Made by a program: the position numbers and the translations under genes. From contig JALPXT010000029.1 of NCBI GenBank assembly GCA_023271485.1, positions 1-14,309 on the forward strand: DNA of 14,309 nt, read 5' to 3'. The notes below the pieces were generated by a model. The model was not told the DNA's origin and did no database searches. It saw nothing but the letters and a program-made list of their open reading frames with translations. This document shows, one piece after another, positions 13,379-14,309 of this stretch (its first letter is position 1; each line of letters starts with the position of its first letter). This stretch comes from Dehalococcoidia bacterium (lineage in GTDB: Bacteria; Chloroflexota; Dehalococcoidia; SZUA-161; SpSt-899).

Positions 13379-14309
13379 ATGAAAAAGCTGATCTTAATAA
13401 CAGTGGGCGTGCTACTACTGCTGGTGCCGGTTGCCTGTGCCACCCCTCAAATGGAACCCAGGCCGGTTCCTATGCCACCCGTACGAGCAACGGATGAAGC
13501 TGGTTTTCATCCGATGAGGGTTCAACTAACATCAGGGGAGATATTCACACATGACGTCAAAGGCCCGGAGGGGCAGGCAGGGCCGGCAGGACCAGGGGGA
13601 GTCTTGCCACCAACAGCAATCGACCGGATGATAATCTGCTCCGGAGAGATGTCGCTGGTAGTGGACGATGTGGTCGCTGCTCGGGATGAGATAACTCAGC
13701 TAGCAGTAAAACTTGATGGCCATGTGGTATCGGCATGGATTTCAGGCGAGGAACACTCGATGAGGGGACTGATTACCATTCGAGTGCCTCATGATAAGTT
13801 TGAGCAGGCGCTGGCTGAATTCAGGGATTTGGCAGTAAGAGTAACCTCTGAGAGTACCAGCAGCCGGGATGTAACTGAGGAGTATATTGATCTGGAATCC
13901 AGGCTAAGGAACGCCGAGGCAACCGAGAAGCAATTCCTGGTGCTTCTGGAAAAAGCTGAGACGGTGGAAGACATCCTCAGAGTTTATGACCGCCTATCTC
14001 GGGTGCGGAGTGAGATAGAGCAAATCAAGGGTCGGATGCAGTATCTGGAGCGAACCGTAGCAATGTCGTTAATTTCGGTGCATCTCCAACCGGCAGTCAT
14101 TGCCAGGCCACTGGTTCGTGTCGGCTGGAGCGCCGTGGAGGCACTTGAATCAGCTATCCGAGGAATTGTTATCTTCGGGCAATATCTTGGCACTATAGCT
14201 ATCTGGTTGATAATCTTCATCCCAGTATGGGGAATCGCCCTTGGCATTATCTGCTACTGGCGCCGCCGCCGGAGAAAGATTCAAGATCATCAGGGGGATT
14301 CTCCCCCTG
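13379..14309 (+). CDS. DUF4349-type exported membrane protein, 3' end cut by window
   Basis: The frame is open from ATG 13379 to the right edge, 310 codons. AGGAGG precedes the start at about 8 nt. Residues 1-20 are a signal peptide, with a possible but poor lipobox ending at C20 (PVAC). A Pro-rich stretch and a short collagen-like Gly-X-Y run (62-74) follow. From about 82 the sequence fits DUF4349: MIICSGEMSLVVDDVVAARD, ITIRVPHDKFEQAL, SSRDVTEEYIDLESRLRN, and a helical, probably coiled-coil part (170-225). A transmembrane segment lies at about 267-293, then RRRRRK. The last ten codons lie in a copy of the palindromic repeat; if it continues like copy 1, the protein ends ETP and stop just past the window. 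DUF4349 has no settled biochemical role. Confidence 0.88.
   Translation, partial: MKKLILITVGVLLLLVPVACATPQMEPRPVPMPPVRATDEAGFHPMRVQLTSGEIFTHDVKGPEGQAGPAGPGGVLPPTAIDRMIICSGEMSLVVDDVVAARDEITQLAVKLDGHVVSAWISGEEHSMRGLITIRVPHDKFEQALAEFRDLAVRVTSESTSSRDVTEEYIDLESRLRNAEATEKQFLVLLEKAETVEDILRVYDRLSRVRSEIEQIKGRMQYLERTVAMSLISVHLQPAVIARPLVRVGWSAVEALESAIRGIVIFGQYLGTIAIWLIIFIPVWGIALGIICYWRRRRRKIQDHQGDSPP
14285..14309 (+). repeat. Palindromic repeat core, copy 2, overlapping the end of the DUF4349 gene
   Basis: This copy matches 10588-10612 at 24 of 25 bases and includes the full CAGGGGGATTCTCCCCCTG hairpin (14291-14309). It is read in the DUF4349 frame as DHQGDSPP. The window ends exactly at the hairpin's last base, so how far the repeat continues is not visible. 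Confidence 0.85.

Noticed and set aside
2..14309. Selenoprotein gene in the window, suggested by selA
   Set aside because: No in-frame TGA with a continued conserved frame was found in any of the genes. SelA here does not have a visible local client.

Overview
The window carries 13 protein genes (two cut by the window edges), one tRNA gene and a family of short palindromic repeats. Base composition is moderately GC-rich. The gene set (bacterial t6A genes, ECF sigma with a zinc-type anti-sigma factor, sec-type signal peptidase, DUF4349 membrane protein, SelA) is bacterial. The thiL-tsaE-tsaB order, the short QAPRTase-like nicotinate phosphoribosyltransferase and the repeats ending in a QGDSPPETP tail remind me of Chloroflexota, perhaps Dehalococcoidia. 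That placement is an inference from memory and is not proven here.

Region 1 (1-3879, plus strand): the 3' part of selA (selenocysteine synthase), then a compact run of thiL (thiamine phosphate kinase), tsaE and tsaB (tRNA t6A37 synthesis) and a 99-residue protein with a zinc-ribbon-like N-terminus. From thiL on, the genes overlap or touch, so they look like one operon. A perfect TATAAT lies so close to the thiL start that its transcript is probably leaderless.

Region 2 (3902-9064, minus strand, converging on region 1): reading leftwards, lepB (signal peptidase I), tRNA-Lys(UUU), a B12-binding radical SAM protein of the DUF4070 type, glyA, and a two-domain protein joining a nicotinamidase to a nicotinate phosphoribosyltransferase. 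lepB and the tRNA share a near-consensus promoter. The radical SAM gene has its own promoter, whose 17-bp spacer is filled by a perfect dyad. glyA and the NAD-salvage fusion are 19 bp apart.

Region 3 (9196-10511, plus strand): an ECF sigma factor and its zf-HC2 anti-sigma factor. The anti-sigma factor has two membrane segments around a Pro/Glu-rich outer loop.

Region 4 (10512-12558): a 320-bp non-coding stretch with candidate promoters, two tandem ~75-bp palindromic repeat units and a 12-bp perfect inverted repeat. It leads into an ABC-2 type exporter pair (ATPase plus permease, ATGA overlap).

Region 5 (12559-14309): about 820 bp without a convincing gene but with some possible RNA structure, then a DUF4349-type membrane protein running off the right edge. 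Its last codons lie inside a second copy of the palindromic repeat, so this repeat appears to supply the protein's C-terminus.

Most of the window is housekeeping metabolism. The best leads are the nicotinamidase-NAPRT fusion, the dyad in the radical SAM promoter, the Lys-to-His change in signal peptidase I and the repeat that doubles as a coding tail. I see no defence system, CRISPR array or complete mobile element.
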